Shown one piece after another: positions 6,554 through 14,675 of a stretch of DNA of 64,000 nt. Numbering within the stretch: the first letter of the stretch is position 1; every line of letters starts with the position of its first letter. The position numbers and the translations under genes are program-made. Under the pieces are notes generated by a model. The model was not told where the DNA came from, did no database searches, and was given only the letters and a program-made list of their open reading frames with translations. The DNA is taken from assembly GCF_018449695.1 (NCBI RefSeq), contig NZ_JAAVUY010000005.1:62001-126000 (forward strand). Reading direction: 5' to 3'. The DNA is from Bradyrhizobium sp. dw_411 (lineage in GTDB: Bacteria; Pseudomonadota; Alphaproteobacteria; Rhizobiales; Xanthobacteraceae).

Positions 6554-8404
6554 TTAGTGCTTCAAGCCTTGAACGATGCTGACCGTGTTGCCGGCGCCGT
6601 TCTGGAAGTAAGTGGCGCTGTTGAAGTTGCCATACTGTCCAACGGTCGCAGTGTTGCTGCCGCCGGTTTGCGTGCCGTTCACGATGTTGCTGTTGCCAAC
6701 CTGCGTGACCGTAGCACTTGCCAGCAAGAAGCCGTTCTGGGTGGAGTTGATGAGGTTGTTGTTGCCCATCTGCACCGTGATCAGCGTGTCGCTGGCGGTT
6801 GCCTGAGTGTTGTTCAGGGTGTTGCCATTGCCAATCTGGGTGAAGCTCAGGCTGTCGTTGGCAGCACTCTGGGTGTTGTTGATGGTGTTGCCATTGCCGG
6901 TCTGGGCGCCATTGGTCGGAAGGCTGACGCCCGGAAACAGAACGAACTGCGGACCGCCGGCATAGTCGTTTGTGCCGTTCTGGGCGTTGACGACAATGTT
7001 GCTGTTACCGGTCTGGGCGACGTTGAACGAAACGTTCGAACCGCCGATCAGGCTCTGCTTCGAGTTCACATTGTTCAGCGAACCGGCCTGGGTCACAGTG
7101 AGGCTGTCGAAGCTGCCTTCCTGAAGCGAGAACACAGTGCCGTTGTTCGATGCACCAGCGCTGGTACCCTGCGTGATGCTGACGCTGTTGTTGCTGTTGT
7201 TGACCGAGGTGATCTGGGTGTTGACCGCGAGGTTGGCGTTACCGACCTGCGAGATCGAGGCGATTTGAACGTCACCCGACTGGAAGTTCGAGATCGTGTT
7301 GCCGTTGCCGGTCTGGTTGCTGTTCTGCAACGAGTTCGACGAGCCGGCCTGGCTGTTGGTCACGCCGTTGTTCGCACCGCTCTGGTTCAAAGCGAAGTTG
7401 TTGGATGCACCGCTCTGCGTCGACGTCATCATGTTGTTGTCGCCGGACTGGCCGACGATGGCGGACTGCGCCGAACCGGTCTGACCGAGGGTCATGTTGT
7501 TACCCGTGCCGCCGCCCTGCGTGTAAAGCACGCGATGGCCGTCGAACGGATTGGTGCCCGTATTGGTCTGGGTCACGTTGAGGGTGTTGAACGAACCGCC
7601 CTGCGAACCCGACGATACGTTGGATTCACCGACCTGGCTGATGGTGGTGGTGCTGCTGGTCGCGGTCTGGGTGCTGCTGACCGAGTTGGCCGCACCGTTC
7701 TGGGTGATCGCCGCAACCGTGTTGGTGCCGCCGTTCTGGGTGGCGATGGCGAGGTTGCCGAGGCCGTTATTCTGGGTCTGTTTGATGGTGATGTTGTCGC
7801 TCGCCGAGGCGCCGTCCTGGGTGGCGTGCGCTTCGTTGGCGTCGTTGGTTTGCGTGACAGCGATCGTGTTGGTCGCGCCGCCCTGGCTGATGCCGAAGAT
7901 GTTGTGGTTGCCGTTCTGCGTCAGCGTCGTGGTGCTGTTGCTGGCACTCTGGTCGATCGCGCTGATCGGGGTGTTCGGCGTGAACTGCAGCGATTTATTC
8001 TGATTGAATACGCCATTCTTTTTGCCGGTCTGCGACAGCGTCACGGTGCTGGCGACACCGGACTGCGTCACGTTGGCGACGTTGCCCGAACCGGACTGAA
8101 CCAGCGAGCCCGGCGCCGGATTGTTCGGCGTTGCGCCCTGGAATGTGTTGTTGGTGCCCGACTGGGTCACGTTGAGCTGTTCATTGTTGCCGGCCTGAAC
8201 CAGCGAGTTGCTGATCGAGGGAACCGCCGTCGGGCTGTTGCTGGAGGTGCCGGCAATGTTGCCGTCGCCGGTCTGGTTGATGGTGACCTGGCCGTTGCTG
8301 CCGGTCTGATTGATGTTGGTCTGGTTGAGGTCGCCTGCATAGGCCGACGTAACTGCCAACGCGGCAATGACGCTCACCGAGGCGAGTAAAAACTGCTTTT
8401 TCAT
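6554..8404 (-). CDS. csgA: Giant curlin repeat protein (major curli subunit-like)
   Basis: The protein has a Sec signal peptide (residues 1-23, cleavage after AYA) and then almost 600 residues of curlin repeats. I count about 45 half-repeats of the form QxGxxN (e.g. VTQSGTNN, LTQNGNHN, ISQVGESN, FTQIGNGN, VTQVGNSN), each half-unit giving one beta-strand of the cross-beta helix; typical CsgA has ten in about 150 residues. It is rich in Asn, Gln, Ser, Thr and Gly, lacks Cys, and ends in VSIVQGLKH. It should be secreted through CsgG and assemble as extracellular amyloid for biofilm and adhesion. Several repeats are interrupted by inserts (near residues 55, 140, 285 and 490). GGAG lies 9 bases before the ATG. 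The gene symbol marks functional class, not strict orthology. Confidence 0.88.
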   Translation of the reverse strand: MKKQFLLASVSVIAALAVTSAYAGDLNQTNINQTGSNGQVTINQTGDGNIAGTSSNSPTAVPSISNSLVQAGNNEQLNVTQSGTNNTFQGATPNNPAPGSLVQSGSGNVANVTQSGVASTVTLSQTGKKNGVFNQNKSLQFTPNTPISAIDQSASNSTTTLTQNGNHNIFGISQGGATNTIAVTQTNDANEAHATQDGASASDNITIKQTQNNGLGNLAIATQNGGTNTVAAITQNGAANSVSSTQTATSSTTTISQVGESNVSSGSQGGSFNTLNVTQTNTGTNPFDGHRVLYTQGGGTGNNMTLGQTGSAQSAIVGQSGDNNMMTSTQSGASNNFALNQSGANNGVTNSQAGSSNSLQNSNQTGNGNTISNFQSGDVQIASISQVGNANLAVNTQITSVNNSNNSVSITQGTSAGASNNGTVFSLQEGSFDSLTVTQAGSLNNVNSKQSLIGGSNVSFNVAQTGNSNIVVNAQNGTNDYAGGPQFVLFPGVSLPTNGAQTGNGNTINNTQSAANDSLSFTQIGNGNTLNNTQATASDTLITVQMGNNNLINSTQNGFLLASATVTQVGNSNIVNGTQTGGSNTATVGQYGNFNSATYFQNGAGNTVSIVQGLKH

Positions 8405-8650
8405 CGAGTGACTCCGTTATCGGGCGGGCATTCTGCCCGGGCCCACGCGAGCGCAACCGTCAGGCCAGCCCCGACACATCGTTAACGCTCGGTTAACACT
8501 CAATCATGCTGAAATATAAATCGCAATGTAAGGAAGGTCTAACGATAGCGATTACTTTAAAATTTAATATAGATGAAATAATTCGACAAATTTACTGTCA
8601 GAGATACGTAATAAAACTGTTTTATATTTGGAGAAACGGCGCCGGCTAGG
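8405..8650 (-). promoter_or_regulatory. AT-rich upstream region of the curlin gene with paired GTTAAC sites
   Basis: The 246 bases between csgG and the curlin gene include an AT-rich block (about 8505-8640) that stands out from its GC-rich surroundings and probably holds the curlin promoter. Nearer the gene, GTTAAC occurs at 8481-8486 and 8492-8497, an 11-base period that places the two self-palindromic sites on the same face of the helix, as expected for a dimer-binding regulator. A separate promoter would let the fibre subunit be made in excess over the secretion genes. Confidence 0.5.
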
Positions 8651-9541
8651 TCAGCCTTCCGACTTCTTCGGCGCGTTGAACGATTGAACCGGCGTCACGG
8701 CGTCCAGCAACCGATAGTTTTCCAGCAGCGCGCGGCCGCTGTTTGGATCGGAGAAACTCCAGAGCCCCTTCAAGGCGCCCTGCATCACCGTGGCATACAC
8801 ACCGAGATCGATCGCCTGGCGCACGGCAAGCTGCGTCGGCTCCGTCCGCGTGATGCCGGCTTCGGTCTGCAGCAGCTTGTTGAGCGAGACGAACTGATAG
8901 ACGTTCGCCTGAATGGCAATCGAGTAAACCGTCTTCGTGGTCGTGATGCTGGTGAGGATTTCACCGGTCTGAACCGAGACGACGCGCATCGCGACGGTCA
9001 CGGAATCCTGACGGTACTGAACATTGCCGCCGATGTTCAGATAGTTCGCGCCCGCGCCGCCGGTGACGACGTTACCGTCGAAACCGATGATGCCGCCTTC
9101 CAGAAGCAGCCCCGCGAAACGCATCGGCGGCAATGGCCGGGCCGACTCCGCCTCGAATTCGGCGCGCGTCGCGCGGACAAGCTGACGCTCCTGCAAGAGA
9201 TCGTTCAGCCCCGTGCGCTCGTCCACCGTGAACCAGCGTCCGTGGCCCGCGCGTTGCAGCGAATCGACTACAAAGCCGGTGGCGCCTTGGGTGACGGCGC
9301 GCGAAAACACCGCGACGTTGTCGTTCGGTTCGTTCTTGCCGGTCAGATCGGGGAATTGATAGACGGCGATATCGAGCTTGCGCTTCGGCCGCGGCAAGCC
9401 TTCAAGATCGAGCGCGGTCGGCGAAGCCGGAGTGAGGATCGGCGCTTCCTCAAGCAGTTCGCGACCATTTTTTTGCGGAAAGCAGCCCGCCAGCGACAGA
9501 GCGGCCGACAACAGCGCCAAACGCACGAAATTTTTCGACAT
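8651..9541 (-). CDS. csgG: CsgG curli secretion channel lipoprotein
   Basis: CsgG forms a nonameric outer-membrane channel that exports curlin subunits. The 296-residue protein starts with a lipoprotein signal ending LAGC (Cys20) and carries the family core: RWFTVDERTGLNDLLQERQL, GGIIGFDGNVVTGGAG, YRQDSVTVAMRVVSVQTGEI, then a C-terminal helix region GLWSF. In the constriction loop (TGKNEPNDNVAVFSRAV, about residues 66-82) the Phe corresponding to E. coli Phe56 is kept, whereas the positions aligning with Tyr51 and Asn55 appear to be Asn and Val. ATG at 9541 is preferred over the GTG one codon upstream. It lies 36 bases after csgF and 246 bases before the curlin gene. Confidence 0.92.
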   Translation of the reverse strand: MSKNFVRLALLSAALSLAGCFPQKNGRELLEEAPILTPASPTALDLEGLPRPKRKLDIAVYQFPDLTGKNEPNDNVAVFSRAVTQGATGFVVDSLQRAGHGRWFTVDERTGLNDLLQERQLVRATRAEFEAESARPLPPMRFAGLLLEGGIIGFDGNVVTGGAGANYLNIGGNVQYRQDSVTVAMRVVSVQTGEILTSITTTKTVYSIAIQANVYQFVSLNKLLQTEAGITRTEPTQLAVRQAIDLGVYATVMQGALKGLWSFSDPNSGRALLENYRLLDAVTPVQSFNAPKKSEG

Positions 9542-9577
9542 CACCCTACTCAGTTCAAGAATTCATCCACGCATCAA

Positions 9578-10057
9578 CTACGGTCCGGCCGGGACCGTGA
9601 CGTTGGTGATGGTCTGACCATCGTTGATGCTGACATTGATGTTGCTGCCGACACGCTGAAACGTGATCGTGGTTCCCTCAAAGGAAAATGTACCGTTCTG
9701 CGCGGCATTTTCCCCGAAGATGGCCGTGGTGATTTTATTGGCGAGCGACGAGTAGAGCTGGCTCGTCAATTGTTGCGCGAAGATCTGTCCAGGCGTCAGC
9801 GCCGCACCGGCACCCGTCCCGGCGGAGGGCGTCGTGGGCTGATGCTGATTTTGCGCCTGGGCATTGTTGAAAAGATAAGCGCCGTTCAACGGATTGCCGC
9901 CGAACGTCGGATTGGTTGGCGTGTAAACGATGGTGCCGGCCTGCACCGGGCTCAGCATCGCGACAAGCACAGTAACAAGCACAGCACATGTGATCGCAAC
10001 CCGGCTCACGGGGCACCCCTTCGTCGCAAGGAAATCAAAGGCCGACACGCTTTTCAT
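9578..10057 (-). CDS. csgF: CsgF curli assembly factor
   Basis: CsgF caps the CsgG pore at the surface and couples export to nucleation. After the signal peptide (cleavage after SPVQA, residue 40) the mature N-terminus GTIVYTPTNPTFGGNPLNGA closely matches the CsgF pore-binding segment with the hallmark NPxFGGNPxNGxxLxNxAQAQN. The mature length of 119 residues matches E. coli CsgF. The ATG at 10057 overlaps the csgB-like stop by four bases (ATGA), implying translational coupling; a GTG at 10009 would give a more typical short signal peptide and is a credible alternative start. Confidence 0.92.
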   Translation of the reverse strand: MKSVSAFDFLATKGCPVSRVAITCAVLVTVLVAMLSPVQAGTIVYTPTNPTFGGNPLNGAYLFNNAQAQNQHQPTTPSAGTGAGAALTPGQIFAQQLTSQLYSSLANKITTAIFGENAAQNGTFSFEGTTITFQRVGSNINVSINDGQTITNVTVPAGP

Positions 10058-10545
10058 TTTCGCCCGAACTGCTGGACGGAAACAGGAACCGCCGTTCCGA
10101 CGACCTTGAGCTGATAGCTCAGGCCGGAGCCAACCTGAAGGTTACTGATATTGTTGCCATTGCCTTCAACGCTGATCGACGTCGAATTGGAATTGCCGAT
10201 CTGCGACGTCGTCAGCGTATTCTGGACGCCGCTTGCCGACAGAACCGACGAATTCTGCGATCCAAACTGGTACTGCGTCGTGACGTTGGAAGTGCCGTTT
10301 AGCGTCGCGCTCGCTGTATTCCCCTGCCCGATCTGCGTGACGGTCGAGGACAGATTGGCAACCGGAGCCGCATTTGGCTGCGGAACCACCTGATTTCCCG
10401 TCAGGATATATTTGGACAAGTCGGTAAAGGAGCTCGGCGCCGGCCCGTTTTGCTGCTGCGCATGAACGCACGCACCGGCCAAGCCAAACACGCACACCAA
10501 CGCGGCGTCAAAAGCATTTAACGAACGCGCACGCCCGATTTTCAC
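10054..10545 (-). CDS. csgB: CsgB-like minor curlin / nucleator
   Basis: The 163-residue protein has a signal peptide (to about residue 29, ending VHA) followed by about five to six curlin half-repeats (VTQIGQGN, TTQYQFGSQN, TTSQIGNSN, ISVEGNGN) and a divergent C-terminal strand ending VSVQQFGRK. The basic, irregular last segment resembles the membrane-anchoring end of E. coli CsgB, so a nucleator role is inferred. It is the first gene of the csgB-csgF-csgG unit. The GTG at 10545 is chosen because GGGGAT lies about 8 bases upstream; a TTG at 10566 lacks such a signal. It could instead be a second minor curlin. Confidence 0.75.
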   Translation of the reverse strand: MKIGRARSLNAFDAALVCVFGLAGACVHAQQQNGPAPSSFTDLSKYILTGNQVVPQPNAAPVANLSSTVTQIGQGNTASATLNGTSNVTTQYQFGSQNSSVLSASGVQNTLTTSQIGNSNSTSISVEGNGNNISNLQVGSGLSYQLKVVGTAVPVSVQQFGRK

Positions 10546-10850
10546 GATGTAGATCCCCAATTTCAAAAAGGGACTAACACATGTCGTACAACAGTTTTGC
10601 GACAGCGTTTTCTTGCGATCGATCGTCGTGATTGTTCAGGAAACTAAAGTATCAGCATAGAATAATGCGACGCGCAGTTCGACAAGCACAGATCATAGGG
10701 GGGTAGCCAACGGGTCGTGCGAATGCGCACCCGATGATAAACTCCGCGTCATCCGCCATCGCAACACGAGCCGATGAAAGGATGTGGTGGATTACGCCTT
10801 CGGCTAATCCACCCTACGAGGTATTAGCTGGTATGATGCGAATATAGATC
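10546..10850. other. Intergenic region upstream of the csgBFG unit
   Basis: This stretch must hold the minus-strand promoter of csgBFG; 10625-10670 is relatively AT-rich, but I could not define -35/-10 boxes with confidence. 10705-10820 is a dispersed repeat listed separately. No gene is evident. Confidence 0.4.
10705..10820. repeat. Dispersed palindromic repeat, 'ccaacgggtcg...taatccaccctacg' family
   Basis: It begins AGCCAACGGGTCGTGCGAAT and ends with a hairpin of GGTGGATTA and TAATCCACC around a CGCCTTCGGC loop (10786-10813). The first part recurs at 27018-27061 and the hairpin part at 15222-15248 and 17951-17970. Confidence 0.75.
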
Positions 10851-11347
10851 ATGCCCATCCGTTCCATCATCCGCTATCCCGACCCTCGCCTCGCGCTCCC
10901 CGCGCAGCCCGTGACCGCGTTTGACGGCGCGCTGCGCGATCTCGCCCGTGACTTGCTCGAGACGATGCACGCCGCGTCCGGTATCGGCATCACCGCGTCT
11001 CATATCGGCATCTCGCAGCGGGTTGTGGTGCTGGACCTCGATCCCGTCGATGGCGTGCGGACCTACATTAACCCGGAGATTATCTGGGCATCGCCTGACA
11101 TGATCCTGCATCAGGAAGGCAGCGTCTCGATGCCCGGCGTCAACGACGAGATCAGCCGCCACGCGCGCGTCCGGATCAGCTATCAGGACATCACGGCAAC
11201 CTGCAGACTGAAGAATCGGAAGGCCTGCGCGCGGTCTGCCATCAGCATGAGATCGATCAGCTCAACGGCCTGTTCTGGATCAAGCGGTTATCGCGCCTGA
11301 AACGCGAGCGGCTGATCAAGCGATTTGAGAAGATGTCGCGGGGTTGA
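10851..11347 (+). pseudogene. Peptide deformylase-like protein, frameshifted
   Basis: The frame from 10851 encodes a deformylase-like N-terminus (PIRSIIRYPDPRL, then GIGITASHIG as motif 1 and EGSVSMPGV as motif 2). Homology then moves to the +2 frame at about 11194, giving GNLQTEESEGLRAVCHQHEI DQLNG and a stop at 11345-11347; a single missing base in the DIT-GN codons explains it. Besides the frameshift, the motif-2 Cys ligand is Ser and the second His of HExxH is Gln, so two of three metal ligands are absent. It is either a decayed gene or a divergent non-catalytic relative with a sequencing error, not the housekeeping def. Confidence 0.75.
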
Positions 11348-11439
11348 AAGTACCCCGTCGTCGAGACCTTCCCTATGTAGATCGGCGTTGCAAAATGAAA
11401 TAGGCTCACGGCCAACCAAGAAACAAAATAGGAAGCGCC

Positions 11440-12450
11440 ATGCCGCTGTCAATCTGCAAAGCTATTGGCCTGTTGGCCTTCGTGCTGCTGCTGCCCCCCG
11501 CCAACGCCCAATCGCCGGAATCGGTACCAGATACAATTGAAGGCCATCTGGCCGCGGGTAAAAATCTCGCCGGCGGACGTGACAACACACCTGATTTCTA
11601 TGGCCTGGTGACGGCGATCTGCGTCGCGCCACAGCGCGGCGCGCCGGCGCCCGACGCCCCTGCCCCGCGCGAGGAACCCAATCGCAGGGCGGCTTATATG
11701 GCGCCGAAGAAAGCTTTCGACGACGTCTGCTGGATGGGGACCGAAGGCGTCTCCGCGTGGCTGCTGACGTCGAGCGAAGGCTACATTCTCTACGATACGT
11801 CGAACGTCTATGACGCCGAGGATGTGCTGGTCGGCGGCATGAAGAAGCTGGGCCTCGATCCGGCGAAAGTGAAATACGTGATCGTCTCGCACGGCCACCG
11901 CGGTGAATCCGGCGGGGCCTATCTTTTCCAGTCGCGCTACGGCGCGCATATCGTGACGGCGGATTGGGACCTGATCGAAGGCTCGGTTTATGGATACCCG
12001 ACCGGCAAACCGAAGCGCGACGTCGTCGCCACCGACGGAATGAAGATCACATTGGGCGATCGCACGGTGACGCTGTATTTGACGCCCGGGCATACGCCGG
12101 GAACGATATCCGGTATCTTCCAGGTCCATGATCACGGCAAGCCGCTGACGGTGGTTTATTCAGGCGGAACGGAATTCAACTTCCCCAACGACGTCGCGCA
12201 TTTCGATCAATATCTGGCGTCGGAACGAAAGCTCGCCGCGCTGGCCATCAAGGCCGGCGCGACCATCATCATCAACAACCAATCCCAGTTCAACGGCGCC
12301 GCCGACAAGCTGCGGATATTGGCCGACCGGCAAGCCAGCGAACGCCACCCGCTCGACGTCGGCGCGCAAGCGGTGGCACGCTATTTCAGGATCGAGGACG
12401 AATGCGCCCAGGCGCAACGGTTGAAGGTGATTGCGCAAGGCGGGCATTGA
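11440..12450 (+). CDS. Secreted metallo-beta-lactamase-fold protein with altered zinc motif
   Basis: The 336-residue protein has a signal peptide (to ANA, residue 23) and a metallo-beta-lactamase fold. The usual HxHxDH signature aligns with HGHRGES (151-157): the first two His are kept, while Asp and the third His are replaced by Gly and Glu. The later zinc His is present in TPGHTPG (His218), but the bridging Asp region reads YSGGTEF without Asp. The N-terminal half resembles the periplasmic B3-like hydrolases (AFDDVCWMGTEGVSAWLL). Zinc binding and hydrolase activity are therefore doubtful. AGGAAG precedes the ATG. It follows the decayed deformylase-like gene without an operon link. Confidence 0.75.
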   Translation: MPLSICKAIGLLAFVLLLPPANAQSPESVPDTIEGHLAAGKNLAGGRDNTPDFYGLVTAICVAPQRGAPAPDAPAPREEPNRRAAYMAPKKAFDDVCWMGTEGVSAWLLTSSEGYILYDTSNVYDAEDVLVGGMKKLGLDPAKVKYVIVSHGHRGESGGAYLFQSRYGAHIVTADWDLIEGSVYGYPTGKPKRDVVATDGMKITLGDRTVTLYLTPGHTPGTISGIFQVHDHGKPLTVVYSGGTEFNFPNDVAHFDQYLASERKLAALAIKAGATIIINNQSQFNGAADKLRILADRQASERHPLDVGAQAVARYFRIEDECAQAQRLKVIAQGGH

Positions 12451-12514
12451 TAGCGGCCCGGTGCATTGGAGTGACCACAAGTGAAAGAGTGTTCGCGTCA
12501 AAAGCGACCACCGT

Positions 12515-13297
12515 TCACACGGTGGGGACGGTCCCGCCGTCGATTAGGTATTCGGTGCCGGTGATGGCCGCGGCGCGGTCAGAGGCCAGGAAGGCAATCA
12601 GGTTAGCTACCTCTTCCGGCTTGCACGGTCGGCCGAGCGGGATGCCGCCGAGCGAGTTCATGATGATTTGCTTGCCGCCCTCATAGTCGATACCGGCATC
12701 CTTCGCGAGCCGCTCGGCCAGCCGGATCGAGGCCTCAGTCTCGATCCAGCCGGGGGAGACCCGCACCACGCGCACGCCCTTCGGCGAGACTTCCTTGGCC
12801 AAGCTCTTGCTGTAGGTCGAAAGCGCTGCCTTAGCAGCCGCGTAGGCGGTTGTCGCTTCCGGAAGAGGCAGACGGCTTTGGATGGACGTGACGTGTATGA
12901 CAACGCCGGTTCCTCGCGCCACCATAGCCGGAACAAGTATGCGATCGAGCCGAACCGCGGGGAACAGGTTGAGGTCGAGTTCCTTCCGCCATTCCGCGTC
13001 ATCGAGCGCAGCAAAACCGCCGGCAGGAGCGACCGAGCCACCAAGAACATGGACCAGGATGTCTAGGCCGCCCAATCGTTCGCGAACGGCACCGACCAAA
13101 TCAGCGCAACCCGCCTCTGTTGTCAGGTCGGCAGCCACGAAATCTTCTTTCGCCTCAGTATCAGGCCGGGCGCGTGCTGTCGTCACAACGCGGGCGCCGA
13201 GTTCGCGGAACAACACCACAGTCGCAGCTCCCGCGCCTCGAGTGCCGGAAGTGATCAGTGCGCGCTTGCCCGTTAAATCAAGAAAGTTCTTCATCAC
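12515..13297 (-). CDS. SDR family NAD(P)-dependent oxidoreductase
   Basis: A 260-residue classical short-chain dehydrogenase: cofactor motif [10 protein letters not shown] (about 16-25, standard TGxxxGxG), VLGGS in place of NNAG, catalytic Ser in VTSIQS, and YAAAKAA (Tyr-x-x-x-Lys) near residue 158. The C-terminus ends [15 protein letters not shown], usual for tetrameric SDRs. The substrate is unknown. Its ATG overlaps the stop of the preceding SnoaL-like gene by four bases, so the two are translationally coupled, and both are divergent from a LysR gene that probably regulates them. Confidence 0.88.
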   Translation of the reverse strand: MMKNFLDLTGKRALITSGTRGAGAATVVLFRELGARVVTTARARPDTEAKEDFVAADLTTEAGCADLVGAVRERLGGLDILVHVLGGSVAPAGGFAALDDAEWRKELDLNLFPAVRLDRILVPAMVARGTGVVIHVTSIQSRLPLPEATTAYAAAKAALSTYSKSLAKEVSPKGVRVVRVSPGWIETEASIRLAERLAKDAGIDYEGGKQIIMNSLGGIPLGRPCKPEEVANLIAFLASDRAAAITGTEYLIDGGTVPTV

Positions 13298-13614
13298 CCG
13301 ATCTCCAGATTAGAGATCTTGTCGCCGGATAGAGTGAAGGCGAAATCGATTGTCGCTGGACTATTGGGAAATTGGCCACTCACGCGGCAACGGACGGTGA
13401 TGCGGGTGCCGTCACGTGTCACTTCAATCGGTTCGGCAATGTACTGGTACTTCGCCTTGGCGGCCAGCCACCAGTCGCGAATCTGGTCATGTCCGGAATG
13501 AACGACGCCTTCGTCGGTGACCTTGGCGTTTGCCGCAAAGTTGCTCGTCAAAGCTGAAGCGTCCATGCGGCGGTCGGCCGCGAAGTAAATCTCGATTGCG
13601 GGAGGGAGTTTCAT
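13294..13614 (-). CDS. SnoaL-like / NTF2 fold protein
   Basis: The 106-residue protein shows the NTF2-like cone fold of small SnoaL-type proteins: an N-terminal helix ([20 protein letters not shown]), [21 protein letters not shown], then four alternating strands ending [17 protein letters not shown]. Members are isomerases, cyclases or ligand-binding proteins; no substrate is suggested. It overlaps the downstream SDR by ATGA and is divergent from the LysR gene at 13724, so it is the first gene of a likely LysR-controlled pair. Confidence 0.8.
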   Translation of the reverse strand: MKLPPAIEIYFAADRRMDASALTSNFAANAKVTDEGVVHSGHDQIRDWWLAAKAKYQYIAEPIEVTRDGTRITVRCRVSGQFPNSPATIDFAFTLSGDKISNLEIG

Positions 13615-13723
13615 TTTGTCCTTTCATTTTTGCTCGTCCGAGCTCGACCGTTCGAATATCGGCATGGACATAGGTTCTGATTAGAGGGACAATTCGGCAT
13701 GCGAAGATGAATGGATCGGGACA

Positions 13724-14626
13724 ATGATTCGAACTGGACTCCCCGAGCTGAATGCTGTCATTGCCGTCGCACGGTACGGATCGTTCCGCGCAGCGGCGAT
13801 CGATCTTGGCATGTCCACCACCGCCTTTAGCCATTCAATTGCCAAGCTCGAGGCCGGGCTGGGCGTACGCCTTTTCAACCGCACTACACGAAGCGTTTCT
13901 CTGACCGACGCTGGCCGTACATTCGTCGAACGGGTCGGACCAGCACTTGCTGAAATTCACGACGCAATGGAGGTTGTACGATCGCAGCAAGAAAAGCCGT
14001 CTGGTGTCCTGCGCATCAACGTCGCCCTACCTGCGGCACAAGAAATCCTGTCGCCATTGGTGCTTGAGTTTCTGCGCCGGTACCCAGACGTGGAGATCGA
14101 TCTCGTGACCGAGGGAAGGCTGATCGATATCGTCGCTTCAGGCTTCGATCTGGGAGTGAGGGTTTACGATTTGGTGCCTGGTGACATGATTGCGGTCCCC
14201 CTTGGCCGCCCGCAACGCTACGCCGTAGTTGGATCGCCAAGTTATTTTGCGAACCGCAAAAATCCGCGCACACCTGCTGATCTTCTATCGCATTCCTGTG
14301 TTCGTGTCCGCTTGCCGAATGGCGCGCACTACAGGTGGCAGTTCGAGAAGAATGCGGAGAGCCTGCAGATCGACGTGCGTGGTCCGATCATGCTCGATGA
14401 TGGCGGTCTCGCGCGGACGGTCGCACTTGAGGGGCTGGGGTTGATCTTCATCCACGAGTATTCTGTTTTGACCGACATCGCCGATGGCCGACTTGTCCGC
14501 GTGCTGGAAGACTGGACGCCACCTTTCCCGGGTCTTTGCCTTTACTATCCGGGCCGTCGAAATCAGTCTGCTGCAGTGCGAGCGTTGGTCGCCCTGGCAA
14601 AGGAATTGGCAGCCCAACGAGATTGA
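13724..14626 (+). CDS. LysR family transcriptional regulator
   Basis: The 300-residue protein has an N-terminal winged helix-turn-helix (residues about 5-62: [20 protein letters not shown], then [20 protein letters not shown]) and a periplasmic-binding-like effector domain (about 90-295) with the [26 protein letters not shown] pattern of the AaeR/DmlR-type subgroup. It is divergently transcribed from the SnoaL-SDR pair across 109 bases, the classical layout for a LysR regulator of the neighbouring genes. No clear T-N11-A operator could be singled out. The inducer is unknown. Confidence 0.9.
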   Translation: MIRTGLPELNAVIAVARYGSFRAAAIDLGMSTTAFSHSIAKLEAGLGVRLFNRTTRSVSLTDAGRTFVERVGPALAEIHDAMEVVRSQQEKPSGVLRINVALPAAQEILSPLVLEFLRRYPDVEIDLVTEGRLIDIVASGFDLGVRVYDLVPGDMIAVPLGRPQRYAVVGSPSYFANRKNPRTPADLLSHSCVRVRLPNGAHYRWQFEKNAESLQIDVRGPIMLDDGGLARTVALEGLGLIFIHEYSVLTDIADGRLVRVLEDWTPPFPGLCLYYPGRRNQSAAVRALVALAKELAAQRD

Positions 14627-14675
14627 ACGGCGCATTCAAAGCGGTGACGGGACCCTGCGGCGATGCAGCCGTCAC

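Noticed and set aside
6557..8389. 610-codon plus-strand open frame opposite the curlin gene
   Set aside because: It is the antisense shadow of the curlin repeats; the repeated codon pattern keeps the opposite frame open. The minus-strand frame has a signal peptide and QxGxxN repeats.
6554..8404. Tandem repeat array that could suggest CRISPR or minisatellite DNA
   Set aside because: The period is that of curlin protein half-repeats, units are degenerate at DNA level, and there are no conserved direct repeats with unique spacers.
8684..10114. 476-codon plus-strand frame across csgG/csgF
   Set aside because: Antisense of clear csgG and csgF genes; no ribosome binding site or family character.
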